Below the pieces are notes generated by a model. It was not told the DNA's origin. It did not search any database and saw only the letters and a program-made list of their open reading frames with translations. Below are positions 9,548 to 20,234 of a stretch of DNA of 64,000 nt, one piece after another. The translations under genes and the position numbers were made by a program. This DNA comes from Notolepis coatsorum (lineage: Eukaryota; Chordata; Actinopteri; Aulopiformes; Paralepididae). Where the stretch lies: the NCBI GenBank assembly GCA_963971535.1, contig OZ020593.1, positions 38,545,932 through 38,609,931 on the forward strand, in the 5' to 3' direction. Positions within the stretch are counted from its first letter, which is position 1. Every line of letters begins with the position of its first letter.

Positions 9548-12500
9548 TTACCCTTCGCCCTCTTGTGTTGCATTTGGTTCTTCCTCTGTGATGTCGTTTT
9601 CGTTCCTTTTATAATCCTCCCACTTTCCCCATCTTTCCCCAAATTTCTCTTCCTGTAACCTCAGCATGTGTGTTATCCTCTCCATATCCTGTATTTCTTC
9701 CACTATTCCTACCCATTGTGCTATTGTCGGTGGGTCTTCCTTGTACCACAGTCTCGTTATTGCTTTTCTGGCCGCTATCAACATTATCTTTATTAAATAT
9801 TTGTCCCCCCCTTGTATTCCCTCGTGTGTCAGGTCTCCTAAGTAAAGCACCAGTCCTGTTTGTGGTAACCCGTATCCTAATATTCTGATCATTGCTTCCC
9901 CTATCTCCTCCCAATACCCCTTCAGCTTCTGACATCCCCAGAATATGTGCGTGTGATTTGCCCCCTCCTTCCCACACATCCTCCAGCATGCTCTTTGTGT
10001 TGGTGCATATTTTCCCTTCAGCTCTGGGGTTATAAAGAATCTGATTATGTTTTTCCATCCAAATTCTTTCCATATCCTCGATCCTGTTGTTGAATGTTGC
10101 ACCTCGCATATGTTCCCCCATTCCTTCCCTGTTATTCCTATCTCTAGTTCTCTCTCCCATTTCTCCCTTATATAATCGGTCGTGTGTCCCTTGCTGGTCA
10201 TTATAGCCCGGTACAGTGCTGATATTACCCTTCCTTTCCCTCCTTCGTATGCCCTTACTATCATCCTAATTATTCCATTCTGTTCTTCTTCCTTGTCCCC
10301 TCTTATTTCTCTATTATAGTAATCTCTAATCTGTAGATATCTGAAGTGGTCCTTGTTTTCTAGTCCAAATTTCTCCTTTAATTTTTGTAGTGTTTGCATT
10401 TCCCCCTTCTCTATCATTTTGCATATCGCTGTTGCCCCCCCCCTCTCCCACCTTCTGAATTCATGGTCTAACCTCCCTGGTTTGAATCTCTTGTCATGTG
10501 CTACCCATCTCAGAACCCCTGACTGCTTCTCCAATTTGTGTGTTTTTACTACTCTGTTCCATATGTTCAAGGTGCATTTGGTGATTGGATCTAATAGTCC
10601 CTCTTTCTCTTTAAATAGTTCCCTATCTCCCACCAGAGCTTGTACCTTGTATCCCTCCCCTTCTTTTTCAATGTCTTTCCATCTTGCCTCATATCTGTCG
10701 TTACACCAGCACGTCACTGCTCTCAGTTGTGCTGCATAGTAATAATCTTGTAGGCTGGGTACTGCCATCCCTCCCTCTTCCTTTGGTAGTTGTAGTGTTT
10801 TATATCTGACCCGTGGTCTTCTCCCCGCCCATATGAACCTCGATATCAGTCTGTCCCACTCCCTGAATTGATTCTGTGGTATTTGTATCGGTAGTGACTG
10901 GAATAGGTACAGTAACCTTGATAGTATGTTCATTTTAATGACCTCTATTCTTGAATTGAAGTCCAAGGGCATTACTGTCCATCTCTCTAAGTCTCTCTTG
11001 ATGTTCTGATTTATCTGTGTATAGTTCGCCTCAAACAGTTTCTCCACCCCTCTCGTGATGTTCACCCCTAAGTATTTAATCTTGTCCATGTCCCATCTTA
11101 TCCCGTACTGTTCTCTAATTTCCGTCGTTGGGGTATAGTTCCATGCTAAGGTCTGTGTCTTTGTCACGTTTAGTTTGTATCCTGAGTAGTGGCCATATTC
11201 CTTCAGTAGATCCATCAGTGCCGGGAAGCTCTTGTCTGGTTGCCTCATGTATACTATCACGTCGTCTGCAAATAGGCCTAGTTTATATTCCGTTCCCTTT
11301 ATCCTTACTCCATTGATGTCCTCGGTCTGTCTGATCAGTTGTGCCAGTGGTTCTATGAAAACGGCGAAGAGCGTCGGTGAGAGACAACATCCCTGTCTGG
11401 TAGCCCTCTCTAATCTGATTCTATCCGTCAAGCTGCCATTCACCTTAACCCTCGCTGTCGGTTCTTGATATAGCGCCTTGATCATCTTCATCGCCCTCCC
11501 GTTCAGTCCGAACCTCATCAATGTTTTATATAAAAATGTCCAGCTCACGCTGTCGAATGCTTTTTCTGCATCTAGGCTAATCAGTACCGCGCTACCCCCT
11601 TGTTTTTGTATCTCCTCTACTATGTGTAATGTCTTTCTCACGTTGTCCTGTGTCTGTCTCCCTTTAATAAATCCAGTTTGATCTTCATCTATAATGTCTG
11701 GCATAAACGTCTCAAATCTCTTTGATATTATCGATGTATACATCTTGTAATCCACGTTAAGTATGGACACAGGTCTGAAACTACTACATAATTCCCTATC
11801 CTTCCCTTCCTTCGGTATCGTGGTGATTATGGCTTCCTTCCACGAGGGGGGCATTTTACCCTCTTCCATCGTGTGTCTGAACGCCGCCCCTAACATGGGT
11901 GCTAATTCAGTTCTAAATGTCTTATAGAATTCCGATGGGAATCCGTCGCTCCCCGGAGACTTGTTGTTTTTAGCTCTACTAATTGCCTCTTCCAGTTCTT
12001 GTTCCGTAATTATTTTATTTAATTCTTCATTCTGTTCTTTCCCTATCGATGGTAACTCTAGCTTCTCCAGATATGTTTCTATTTCCTCTTCTCCCGCTGC
12101 TTTTGGCTGTGTGTATAATTTCTCATAGTATTCTCTAAATGTCCTCTCTATTTCAGCTGGGTCCCTCAATATTTCATTAGTCTTTGTATCCCTTATTGTG
12201 TGTATCGTGTTCAACTTCTGTTGCGTCCTAATTCTCCTAGCCAACAGTCTGGTCGCTTTTGGTCCCCCTTCATAGTACGTTTGTTTCATGAACCTCGCTT
12301 TCTTTTCTATTTCCGTCAATAATTCCCTATTTATCCTGGCCTTTACTTCTTTGATTTCTCCGAGCGTTTCCTGTTCTTTTGATATCTGGTGTCTCCCCTC
12401 TAGCTTCTTCAGCTTCCCTATCAGATTGTGATATGTCTCCGTTCTGGTCTTCTTCAGCATTGCTGTTTTTTCCATCAATTTCCCCCTTATCACCACCTTC

Positions 12501-13417
12501 AGTGTGTCCCATAGAATGTTCGGGTCTACCGCCCCGTTGTCATTTTCTTACTTATATCTGGCTATCTCCTCCTTGATCTGACTCACCACCCCCTTGTTAT
12601 TTAATATTCCTACATTTAGTCTCCAAATCGTGTTCCTCCGTCTCCCTTCTAGATCTACTGTCAGATATATGGCACTGTGATCCGATATGTCCGCCACTCC
12701 TATACTGCTCTCCCGTGCCCTGTAACTGTCCCCCGTCGTCATCAAAAAGTAGTCTATTCTCGCATATGTCACGTGTGGGTGTGAGTAATGTGTGTATTCC
12801 CTGTCAATGGCGTGCATCCCCCTCCAAACGTCTGTAATTCCCATTTCCGTCATCTGAATATTCATATATCTACTGATGGGCGCTCGTCCTTTTCTAGTAC
12901 TCGTGGTGTCTAGGTCGTGATTCAGTACTACGTTAAAATCTCCCGTGCATATCAATATCCCTTCTAGTTCCATCACTATCATATCAAAAATGGTCTCATA
13001 TAAATCCCTCTCACTGTCTGGGGGTGCATAAACATTCACTAACGTAACCATTTGGCCCTCCATTTTCCCCTTCACCAGAACAAACCTTCCCTCCTTGTCT
13101 CTTACTTCCTTGATCAATTCAAATTTGACTGTGTTTTTGATTAACGTGATTACTCCTCTCCTCGGGTTTTGTTTAAAGGAACTATAGTATGCATTTTCAT
13201 ATCCAAATCTCTTCAGTTTCTCATGATCCTGTGCTACCAAATGTGTCTCCTGCAGAAAAATCACTTCCATCTCACTTTTTTTACATTTCAACATCACTTT
13301 GCCCCTCTTTATCGCATTATTCATTCCATTAACGTTTAACGACATCATTTTTATACCTTTAACCATTGTCATCTTTCTTCTTCTTTCGTCTGTCAGTCCC
13401 CCCCATGTCACACTCAT
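9548..13417 (-). pseudogene. L1 ORF2: endonuclease-reverse transcriptase, one in-frame stop
   Basis: ORF2 protein nicks target DNA and primes reverse transcription of L1 RNA. The ATG is at 13417. The N-terminal part (to 12548) shows the APE-type endonuclease blocks SLNVNGMNN, FLQETH, GDFNVV and SDHSAIYL. A TAA at 12550-12548 interrupts the frame, and the same frame continues at once for another ~980 codons. These contain the RT blocks KSPGSDGFPSEFYK, QTGFIKGR, RQGCCLSPTLF and the catalytic FADDV (near 11265), then a Cys/His motif (CWRMCG..HTHIFWGC) near the C-terminus and a basic tail. Total length, about 1289 codons, is normal for L1 ORF2. Apart from the stop the frame is clean, which suggests youth. 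Confidence 0.92.
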
Positions 13418-14195
13418 TCCCCCCTCCGGTTGGAGCCTCAGCTCTCTTCACCGAATACATATAATGATTAACATAAATAAAAAACATAAACTTTACATAA
13501 AGTGCTCCCAAGGCGTTCGGGGGGTCCCTGTGTCCCCCCCTGTCCCCTGCTGGTGGGTGAGGGGTAATTGCTCTCCTAGCGAGAGGCCCCCTCCTGACGG
13601 CTTGGGGGTTTGAAACCCTTACCCCCAATCGCTCGTCATATTTGTCCAGCTTTCTTACTGTTTTTTTTTCCGCTGTCGAGCTCCTGGTCAAAAGCGCTCT
13701 GTCCTTCCTTCTGACCAAAGACCCTCTTTTCCTGGTCCCTCTCAATGTGACTCATATGTTTCAAAGTCCCTCCTTCCTCCCATACCCGTGTGCGGTGTCT
13801 CCTGTGTACCCCTTTTTACTTTCTTTTCCTCCCCTCTATTTTCTATGTGATGTCCATTTATCCCCTTAATCCCTCCCAACTGTGTTACTCACAGCGTGTG
13901 TCTATGTATTTGTTTCAGTATGTTCTGTGTCTCGCCTATCAAACCTAGTTATATTTCCATTTATTTCCTCCATCAGCTTGTGTATTATGTGTCCATGTAT
14001 ACGTTATGTTCATTTCTATATCCTGCCTCTACCTGGGAATGTGTGTTTATGCATATGTTATTTCAGTTTCTATATTTTGTCTCTATTTGAATAGTTTTTT
14101 CAATCTCTTGTGCGTGTACTCATCCGTTCGCCTCCTCCCGCCTCCTCCTCCGTCTCTGGCCTCCTCATCCGTCTCCGTCCTCGTTCTGTCACGTT

Positions 14196-15290
14196 TCACC
14201 TCGGCCTTCTCCTCTCTCCTCCCTCCTCTCCCTGGTTTCGGTCTCCTGCTCTGGTCCATCTGCGTGCCCCCTCCAATCTCTGCTGCAGGCTCCGTGTCTG
14301 GTCCTCCTGTCTCCGTCCTTCTCCGTCCTCCGTCATCTGCATCCCCTGTCGTCTCATCTCCTGCGCCGCTTCTCGTGCCGTCGCATACGTCACCGTCCCT
14401 TCCTCCCAGTGAATCCTTAGCGAGGTCATGGGTGACTGGAATCTCATTCCGTTTTCTTTCAGAGTTTTCTTCAGTCCCGCGTAGGACCTGCGTGTTATTG
14501 CTACCGCTGTCGAGTAATCGTGATCAAACGATAGTCTTTTCCCTTCGATTTCAATCTTCTTGGTCCACGCAGTTCTGAGTATCAATTCCTTAATCTCAAA
14601 TCTCAGAAAGTTAATAATCACCGCTCTCGGAGGTCTGTCCGGTTTCGGTCTCGGAGCCAACGCCCTGTGGGCTCTCTGAATCTCCATTTTTTCCAGTCCC
14701 GTCTCCTTCAATTGCTCCTTGATAAGCTTTTCTACATAATGGGTCACCGATTCCCCTTCGACTCCTTCTTTCAATCCCCATATTCTGATGTTGTTTCTCC
14801 GTGACCTCCCCTCCATGTCCGACATCTTTGTCTCCATCTGTTCTTGTTTCTGAATTGCACATGTTAATACCTCGTGTATCTCCGTGTTCCATTCCTCCGC
14901 TTGTGCCGTCCTAGTCTGTAACTCGGTCACGTTTCTGTCCTGTTCCGCCATCTTCTCCTCCACCCTTTTGAGTTCTGTATTCATTTCACCTCTGAAGTCC
15001 TCCTGTTCCTTCCTCAATTCCTCCCGTAGCTTCCCAATATCATTCCTTATCGTGTCCGTGTTCAGTTTTATCGCCGCTGTTATGTTCTCCAGTATCCCGG
15101 CCTGCATGACCACGGCCCATCCTGGCATTCCCGTGTCTGCCTCAGCGGGACCTCCCCCTTCTTCCGCCTGTCTTTTCTTGGCTTCGCTTCGGGGACTCTG
15201 TTTCTTCAAATTCTCTTCTTCTCGTGTGTTCTCCATTTCTCTTTCCTTCACAATCGTTGTCTCTTCCTTACTTCTCGTGTGCATTTTCAT
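14196..15290 (-). CDS. L1 ORF1: RNA-binding chaperone protein (364 aa)
   Basis: ORF1 protein trimerises, coats L1 RNA and helps target-primed reverse transcription. The ATG at 15290 opens an acidic/basic head (residues ~1-60). A heptad-rich Glu/Lys coiled coil follows (about 70-155). Then comes the RRM-type core with RRNNIRIWGLKEG and the downstream AHR/PRAVIINFLRF blocks (~160-235), a C-terminal domain with the YAGLKKTLKENG block, and a charged tail. Length and order match the Transposase_22/L1 ORF1 family. The frame is intact. Confidence 0.9.
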   Translation of the reverse strand: MKMHTRSKEETTIVKEREMENTREEENLKKQSPRSEAKKRQAEEGGGPAEADTGMPGWAVVMQAGILENITAAIKLNTDTIRNDIGKLREELRKEQEDFRGEMNTELKRVEEKMAEQDRNVTELQTRTAQAEEWNTEIHEVLTCAIQKQEQMETKMSDMEGRSRRNNIRIWGLKEGVEGESVTHYVEKLIKEQLKETGLEKMEIQRAHRALAPRPKPDRPPRAVIINFLRFEIKELILRTAWTKKIEIEGKRLSFDHDYSTAVAITRRSYAGLKKTLKENGMRFQSPMTSLRIHWEEGTVTYATAREAAQEMRRQGMQMTEDGEGRRQEDQTRSLQQRLEGARRWTRAGDRNQGEEGGERRRPR

Positions 15291-15401
15291 TTTTAATTAC
15301 TTTTCGGGTCCTTTTTTATCCGTTTTTTCGCTCATTTGACCAGGAGCTCTATCGCACGTGTGTTACCCGTCTGCTCTCATACCGGAAGTCCCAAAATGCT
15401 T

Positions 15402-15568
15402 CTTACTGTTACTGTTAGAGACGCCGCCGCGAGCGTCGCCACAGCAGGGCGCAGCGGCAAGCCTGGCGCTGCCGCGGGGGCGTGCCACGGCGTGTCACGT
15501 GGCCGTCGCGGCCAATCAGGCGAACCCGGAAACCGAAATCCGACTAAATCCGTTGCGGAAGTGATACA
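15402..15568 (+). repeat. Right fold-back arm, outer part
   Basis: Reverse complement of 6690-6847. Together with 8953-9012 it completes the right arm. CpG-rich. Confidence 0.75.
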
Positions 15569-15639
15569 CGCGCCCTTATATGGGCACCTTCCTGTCCCTG
15601 CTTCCACACGCTGTCACCAAGGATCAGTCTACACACCTG

Positions 15640-15850
15640 AGACTCGTCAGATCATCACCGCAGAACCCATACGAGGCTCCTCCCACTAAGACACTCTCAG
15701 GACCGCAACACTCTCAGGACCCATACGAGGCTCCTCCCACTAAGACACTCTCAGGACCCTCACTCCCATTGGCTGATTTGGGTCACGTGACCGTCACAGG
15801 GTCACGTGACCGTCCCACCCAATGGCTGAATTGGAGTATTGCACCGTGCG
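15640..15850. repeat. Direct ~40-bp repeat pair and repeated TCACGTGACCGTC motifs
   Basis: A block ending CCCACTAAGACACTCTCAGGA occurs at 15668-15707 and again at 15720-15759. Nearby GGGTCACGTGACCGTC occurs twice (15779, 15798) between two facing CCATTGGCTGA/CAATGGCTGA motifs. The GTGACCGTCACAGG string here is the same as the linker in the array that follows. Confidence 0.7.
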
Positions 15851-15854
15851 GGAT

Positions 15855-17008
15855 TGATTGATTAATTGATTGATTGAAAACTTTATTAACAGATTGCAGA
15901 ATGGGTACAGTGACCGTCACAGGCCCGGATGCGTGAATACTTTCGGCAACCAACATGCCCTTCCGCGTTGCTCTGATTGGCCAGCGATAATGCGCATGCG
16001 CGCGTTACCGGCGTAGGGGGAAAACGAGCGTAGAGGGCTGGCCGATCACTGGCCAATCAGAGCAACGCGAAAGGCATATTGTGGTACCAGAAAAGTCATG
16101 TGAAACACTGCAGACCACTGATTGGTCAGAAGAGAGACGGTCACTTGTTGGAGGCTCTCCACAAAAACAGAAAGCCGCCATATTTAATGTCTAGCATAGG
16201 ATTTCATTTGCAGCAGGAACAAGTGCAATAAACAAAAAAGGATACAGTCACTGTGTATTCTGCCTCATTTATTTATGAAACAAAACCGACATCAACACAA
16301 TTTGCCACCGAGCGGAGAGTTTAGTCTCACAAAAAGATCGCTGACTTGTTAAGCTTGTTGTTAGGTTAGGTGCTAATGTTGTGCTAGCGTTTTAGCATGG
16401 CTATAGTACATAGCGTGATCAATATAACTTGCTATTGGTTGTTTGTACTAGTAACTAATGGTTAATGCTAGTAGAATAGACACAACGTGAGGTAATCACC
16501 ATCCATTTTAAACCGGTTATTACCTAATGCTAACGTTAGCAGATAGACGCAAGACTGGTGCCGTTACAGCTTGTTAGCCTAATGCTAATGCTAACGTTAA
16601 CGTTAGCAGATAGAGACGAGAGCCTAGGTAACGTTAAAGCAATGAGAGGTAGCGTTAGCAGAATAGACACAACGAGAGTCTCGTTAATGTTATTATTGAT
16701 TGATTGATTGAAAACTGTCTTTTACTCTGGCTTGCGCCTAGCTCGCGGACATAGCTATGCTGGAGCTCTCAGCTGTACACCAGCGGCCCCCGCCTCCCCA
16801 CAGGGAGACAAGTACGAAATGTGCATGCGCGCGTTACCGGCGTAGGGGGAAAACGAGCGTAGAGGGCTGGCCGATCGCTGGCCAATCAGAGCAACGCGGA
16901 AGGGCATGTTGGTTGCCGAAAGTATTCACGCGGCCCGGATTGAATGATTGATTGATTGAAAACTTTATTAACAGATTGCAGATGGGTACAGTGACCGTCA
17001 CAGTCCCG

Positions 17009-17039
<31 letters not shown>

Positions 17040-17156
17040 CATTTTATTAACAGATTGCAGAATGGGTACAGTGACCGTCACAGGCCCGGATTGATTGATT
17101 GATTGAAAACTTTATTAACAGATTGCAGAATGGGTACAGTGACTGTCACAGGCCCG

Positions 17157-17199
<43 letters not shown>

Positions 17200-17691
17200 C
17201 ACTTTATTAACAGATTGCAGAATGGGTACAGTGACCGTCACAGGCCCGGATTGATTGATTGATTGATTGATTGAAAACTTTATTAACAGATTGCAGAATG
17301 GGTACAGTGACCGTCACAGGCCCGGATTGATTGATTGATTGATTGAAAACTTTATTAACAGATTGCAGAATGGGTACAGTGACCGTCACAGGCCCGGATT
17401 GATTGATTGATTGATTGATTGAAAACTTTATTAACAGATTGCAGATGGGTACAGTGACCGTCACAGGCCCGGATTGATTGATTGATTGATTGATTGAAAA
17501 CTTTATTAACAGTTTGCAGAATGGGTACAGTGACCGTCACAGGCCCGGATTGAATGATTGATTGATTGAAAACTTTATTAACAGATTGCAGAATGGGTAC
17601 AGTGACCGTCACAGGCCCGGATTGATTGATTGATTGATTGAAAACTTTATTAACAGATTGCAGAATGGGTACAGTGACCGTCACAGGCCCG

Positions 17692-17730
<39 letters not shown>

Positions 17731-17791
17731 AACTTTATTAACAGATTGCAGAATGGGTACAGTGACCGTCACAGGCCCGGATTGATTGATT
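15855..17791. repeat. Tandem array of ~70-90-bp units derived from a LINE 3' end (12 units)
   Basis: Each unit is (TTGA)n followed by AAAACTTTATTAACAGATTGCAGAATGGGTACA and then GTGACCGTCACAGGCCCGGA. The first part is the reverse complement of the last ~35 bases of the local LINE family (compare 24015-24060 and 46455-46500). The last 20 bases are not LINE sequence. One unit lies at 15855-15929 and eleven at 16940-17791, separated by a 1-kb TIR element. The number of TTGA steps varies, which explains the length differences. Confidence 0.9.
15930..16931. mobile_element. Non-autonomous DNA transposon with 58-bp perfect TIRs inside the array
   Basis: GCGTGAATACTTTCGGCAACC.. at 15931 is the exact reverse complement of the right end at 16931 for 58 bases. 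GGCCCGGA at 15922-15929 and 16932-16939 flanks it, either as an 8-bp target duplication or as the array unit boundary. An 8-bp duplication would suit hAT-like elements, but the ends do not show the usual CAGGG start. Just inside the left TIR is a mini-palindrome, and its spacer (about 15990-16050) is repeated next to the right TIR (16822-16880). No transposase is present. Confidence 0.7.
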
Positions 17792-17988
17792 GGGACGAGA
17801 TTGCACTCCGTGCAGACAAAGATTTTCGCCAACTCGCTATAAGTACCCACCTGGGCTACTTTGCATATCAATAGTGCCGGTCGTCAGGTGTGTTAAATAC
17901 GTTCTCAGATACATTCACACCTAACTTGTGAATGATATGTGTTACATTCCATTCGTAGAGGCAATTAGGCACTGTCTTTAGTCTGTGC
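17792..17988. other. No feature recognised
   Basis: Unique-looking sequence between the array and an L1 fragment; no gene or repeat seen. Confidence 0.4.
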
Positions 17989-18753
17989 TCAAGCGAGGGG
18001 ACATTTATGCGCACGCGCCGGGATCATGGCCGATGGATCTGTATATAGTACTTTGATCATATGAATGAACCCATCTCCTAACCCCATCCTTCTAAGTACT
18101 CCCCATAAATAAGACCATTCCAACCTGTCAAAGGCCTTCATCGCATCTAAGGACAATACAGCTGTAGGAGGCGCGGCATCCTTGCTGGAATCTATCACAT
18201 GCAGTAACCGTCTAATATTATCCGTGATCAGGCGGCCTCTTATGAAGCCTGTCTGATCAGGGTGAACTAAAGATGTCATATGCTTTTGAAGTCGGATGGC
18301 TAGTACCTTAGCGTACAGCTTGAGATCGGTTCCAAGGAGGCTTAAGGGTCTATAACTACCGCATTCGGTGGGGTCTTTATCTTTCTTAAGTAGGACAGAT
18401 ATGAGTGCCATATTGATATCCCTGGAGAAGTTCCCCTTTTTGACTGAGTATAGAATCATATCAAGTAATAGGGATCTAATTACATCCCAACATGAGAGGT
18501 ACAGTTCGGGTGAAATGCCATCCCAGCCAGGGGCCTTACCACTTTGCAAGTCAGATATAGCCTCCCTAAGTTCCTCTAGTGTAATAGGTGGATCTAACCG
18601 TTTAGCGTCTTCCTTTGAAAGTTGAGGTAAGTTAATTTGATCAAGGAATTTATCCAGTTTATTATGATCGAAGATCACTTCTGACTTGTTTGTGCTATGA
18701 GCTATGAGAGTTTCAAACCTTGATCTCCAACCTTTGTCAATCAAGTTGTACAT
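17989..18753 (-). pseudogene. L1-type reverse transcriptase fragment (second L1 family)
   Basis: The minus-strand frame shows RT blocks GKAPGWDGISPELY, SYRPLSLL, QTGFIRGR and LSLDAMKAFDRLEW, as in L1 ORF2. It stops before the catalytic (F/Y)xDD block, so it is a truncated piece. The sequence differs from the L1 at 9013-15390 and belongs to another L1 family. Confidence 0.85.
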
Positions 18754-18998
18754 TACATGACATTTGAATTGATTGTTATCTTTACTTGTCTAATAAAGGT
18801 TTGACATTTTTTATCATTAACTTTTTTTTATTTAAATTTTTTATTTTACATGTATATGGATGAAATACATCACAATGGACACACACAAGTTGACAAACAT
18901 AACATTGGGGTGGGGTAAGCAGGGGTGGGGAATTGGCAGGAAACATGGTACAGTAAAATATAGATAATAGAGGAATAAAACGTGATTCTATTGACTAT
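18754..18998. other. AT-rich non-coding stretch, possible L1 3' end
   Basis: Contains T-rich runs (18824-18845) and a G-rich patch but no coding frame. It could be the 3' tail of another minus-strand L1; this is not certain. Confidence 0.3.
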
Positions 18999-18999
18999 C

Positions 19000-19000
<1 letters not shown>

Positions 19001-19059
<59 letters not shown>

Positions 19060-19957
19060 AACTTTATTAACAGATTTCAGAATGGGTACAATACAGTACA
19101 TCTCAATACACACAATTGTTAAGGGGATGCAGACCAGAGAAAGACTTTCGTCTTGTTTACATCAGGGTCCCCCATTTTCAATTCATTCAAGTTCAAGTTC
19201 TTTAATAGTTGTCATACAGAAGTACAGAATACTTTCATACAAAATGCTTCTTACTGTTACGCTCCAGAGACTGTGCCAGACAAGATAGTATCAAATAACA
19301 TAAAACTATAAATATTAACAAAAGTAAACACAGTCTCGACGGAGCGAACAGAGAGGCAGCCGGTCGGAGCAGCGCCATCATCTAGTCAGGACATATATGA
19401 CATACATGACATACAGATAGACAGTACTGCTACATCTATACATTTATGACATACCAGATTTGCAAATACAGTACTGTTTGTGATACAAAAAGAGTCCAGA
19501 AAAGAGAGTATATGTATTTGACGTAAAAACTGTACATTGGAGGAGGTTGGGTGGGGTTGGGTGGGTGGGGGGGTGGGGGGGGGGGGGGGTTGGTTGGTTA
19601 GGAGGGGTTGGGGGGGGACACACTGTACAACTGTACAAGCAAAACTGTACATTGGAATTTTGACAAAACCATACTAGGTAATTTACTGTACATTGGAGGG
19701 GGTTGGGTTAGGACATTTACAGGGGCCAGTTTCGAATTGCAGTCTCCCGTAGGTGTTCTTTGAGAGTGGTTTTGAAAGTGGGTAGTGATTCACATTCCTT
19801 TACAGCTTTGGGTAGGGCGTTCCACATTGATGTGGCATAATTGCAAAACGTGGTTGTTTGAGCCGAATCTGGGTTTAACATGATTTGTGGAGCTCCCTCT
19901 GGTGTTGTGATCGTGGTATTCACTGACCTTTGGGAAGTATTTTGACATGTACATACA
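19001..19957 (-). mobile_element. Older 5'-truncated LINE copy (L2-like), minus strand, main part
   Basis: A (TTGA)n tail at 19001-19048 is followed by the LINE 3'UTR and the last ~85 codons of the LINE ORF (antisense, 19957-19726). The remaining 5' piece is found at 24072-24126, after a younger copy of the same LINE that was inserted at 19957/24072. A ~200-bp foreign segment interrupts the 3'UTR at 19189-19387. A G-rich tract lies at 19538-19618. Confidence 0.85.
19189..19387. mobile_element. ~200-bp insertion in the older LINE 3'UTR
   Basis: Compared with sister LINE copies, AATTCAT is followed by foreign sequence starting TCAAGTTCAAGTTCTTTAATAG, and the LINE resumes at ACATATATGACATAC. 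The first ~60 bp resemble the inner end of the fold-back arms (8970-9012 plus 15402-15412). A (CAAGT)n start in this orientation suggests another LINE 3' tail. Confidence 0.6.
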
Positions 19958-20234
19958 TGTACATGTACATATTGTATTTGCTCCTGTCTCTGGAGACATT
20001 CATCAGAACCCAGGACCTGTTTCAACGGCTCATCCTCACACCGTCAATAGCATGCATCTCCACACCGTCGCCGGCCCAGGACACAACGGCCAGCGGATGC
20101 ACCAACCGACCAGCAGGCGGCGACATCCCCTCACCGAAGCCCAAGCAGAGGAGCCGAGATGCAAGAGGGAGAGAGCTTGCAATCAGGGGACTCATATCAG
20201 CGCGGGACGTGAGCACCAGGGACCCGCCGGTTGA
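19947..20234 (+). CDS. Short overlapping LINE frame with a 2A-like motif (95 codons)
   Basis: ATG at 19947 opens a frame reading ..VSGDIHQNPGPV.., with the motif at 19992-20018. N-terminal D(V/I)ExNPGP-type 2A ribosome-skipping sequences are known in several L2/CR1-like retrotransposons. Here the E position is H. The frame closes at 20232-20234 while the endonuclease frame runs alongside, so either a frameshift mutation separated the N-terminus from the main ORF or the resemblance is accidental. Confidence 0.45.
   Translation: MYIHVHVHIVFAPVSGDIHQNPGPVSTAHPHTVNSMHLHTVAGPGHNGQRMHQPTSRRRHPLTEAQAEEPRCKRERACNQGTHISAGREHQGPAG

Larger units (their letters stand above)
9013..15390 (-). mobile_element. 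Full-length L1 (two-ORF, Tx1/fish L1 type) LINE
   Basis: A complete L1 on the minus strand, read from 15390 down to a poly(A) tail seen as a T-run at 9011-9023. CCAAAATGCTT at 9002-9012 is repeated at 15391-15401, an 11-bp target duplication. Layout: short 5'UTR, ORF1 (15290-14196), a ~780-base inter-ORF spacer, ORF2 (13417-9548), 3'UTR. A truncated sister copy lies at 2088-3865. A single in-frame stop breaks ORF2, so this copy is probably recently inactivated. Confidence 0.92.

Noticed and set aside
14006..15339. Plus-strand open frames across the L1 ORF1 region
   Set aside because: They are shadows of the real minus-strand ORF1, which has clear family motifs.
16940..17791. CRISPR-like regular repeats
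   Set aside because: The sequence is eukaryotic, the units are contiguous with only (TTGA)n length changes between them, and they derive from a LINE tail; there are no unique spacers.
19386..19652. Proline-rich open frame near the older LINE
   Set aside because: It is the antisense reading of the G-rich LINE 3'UTR tract; similar frames appear at 23507-23866.
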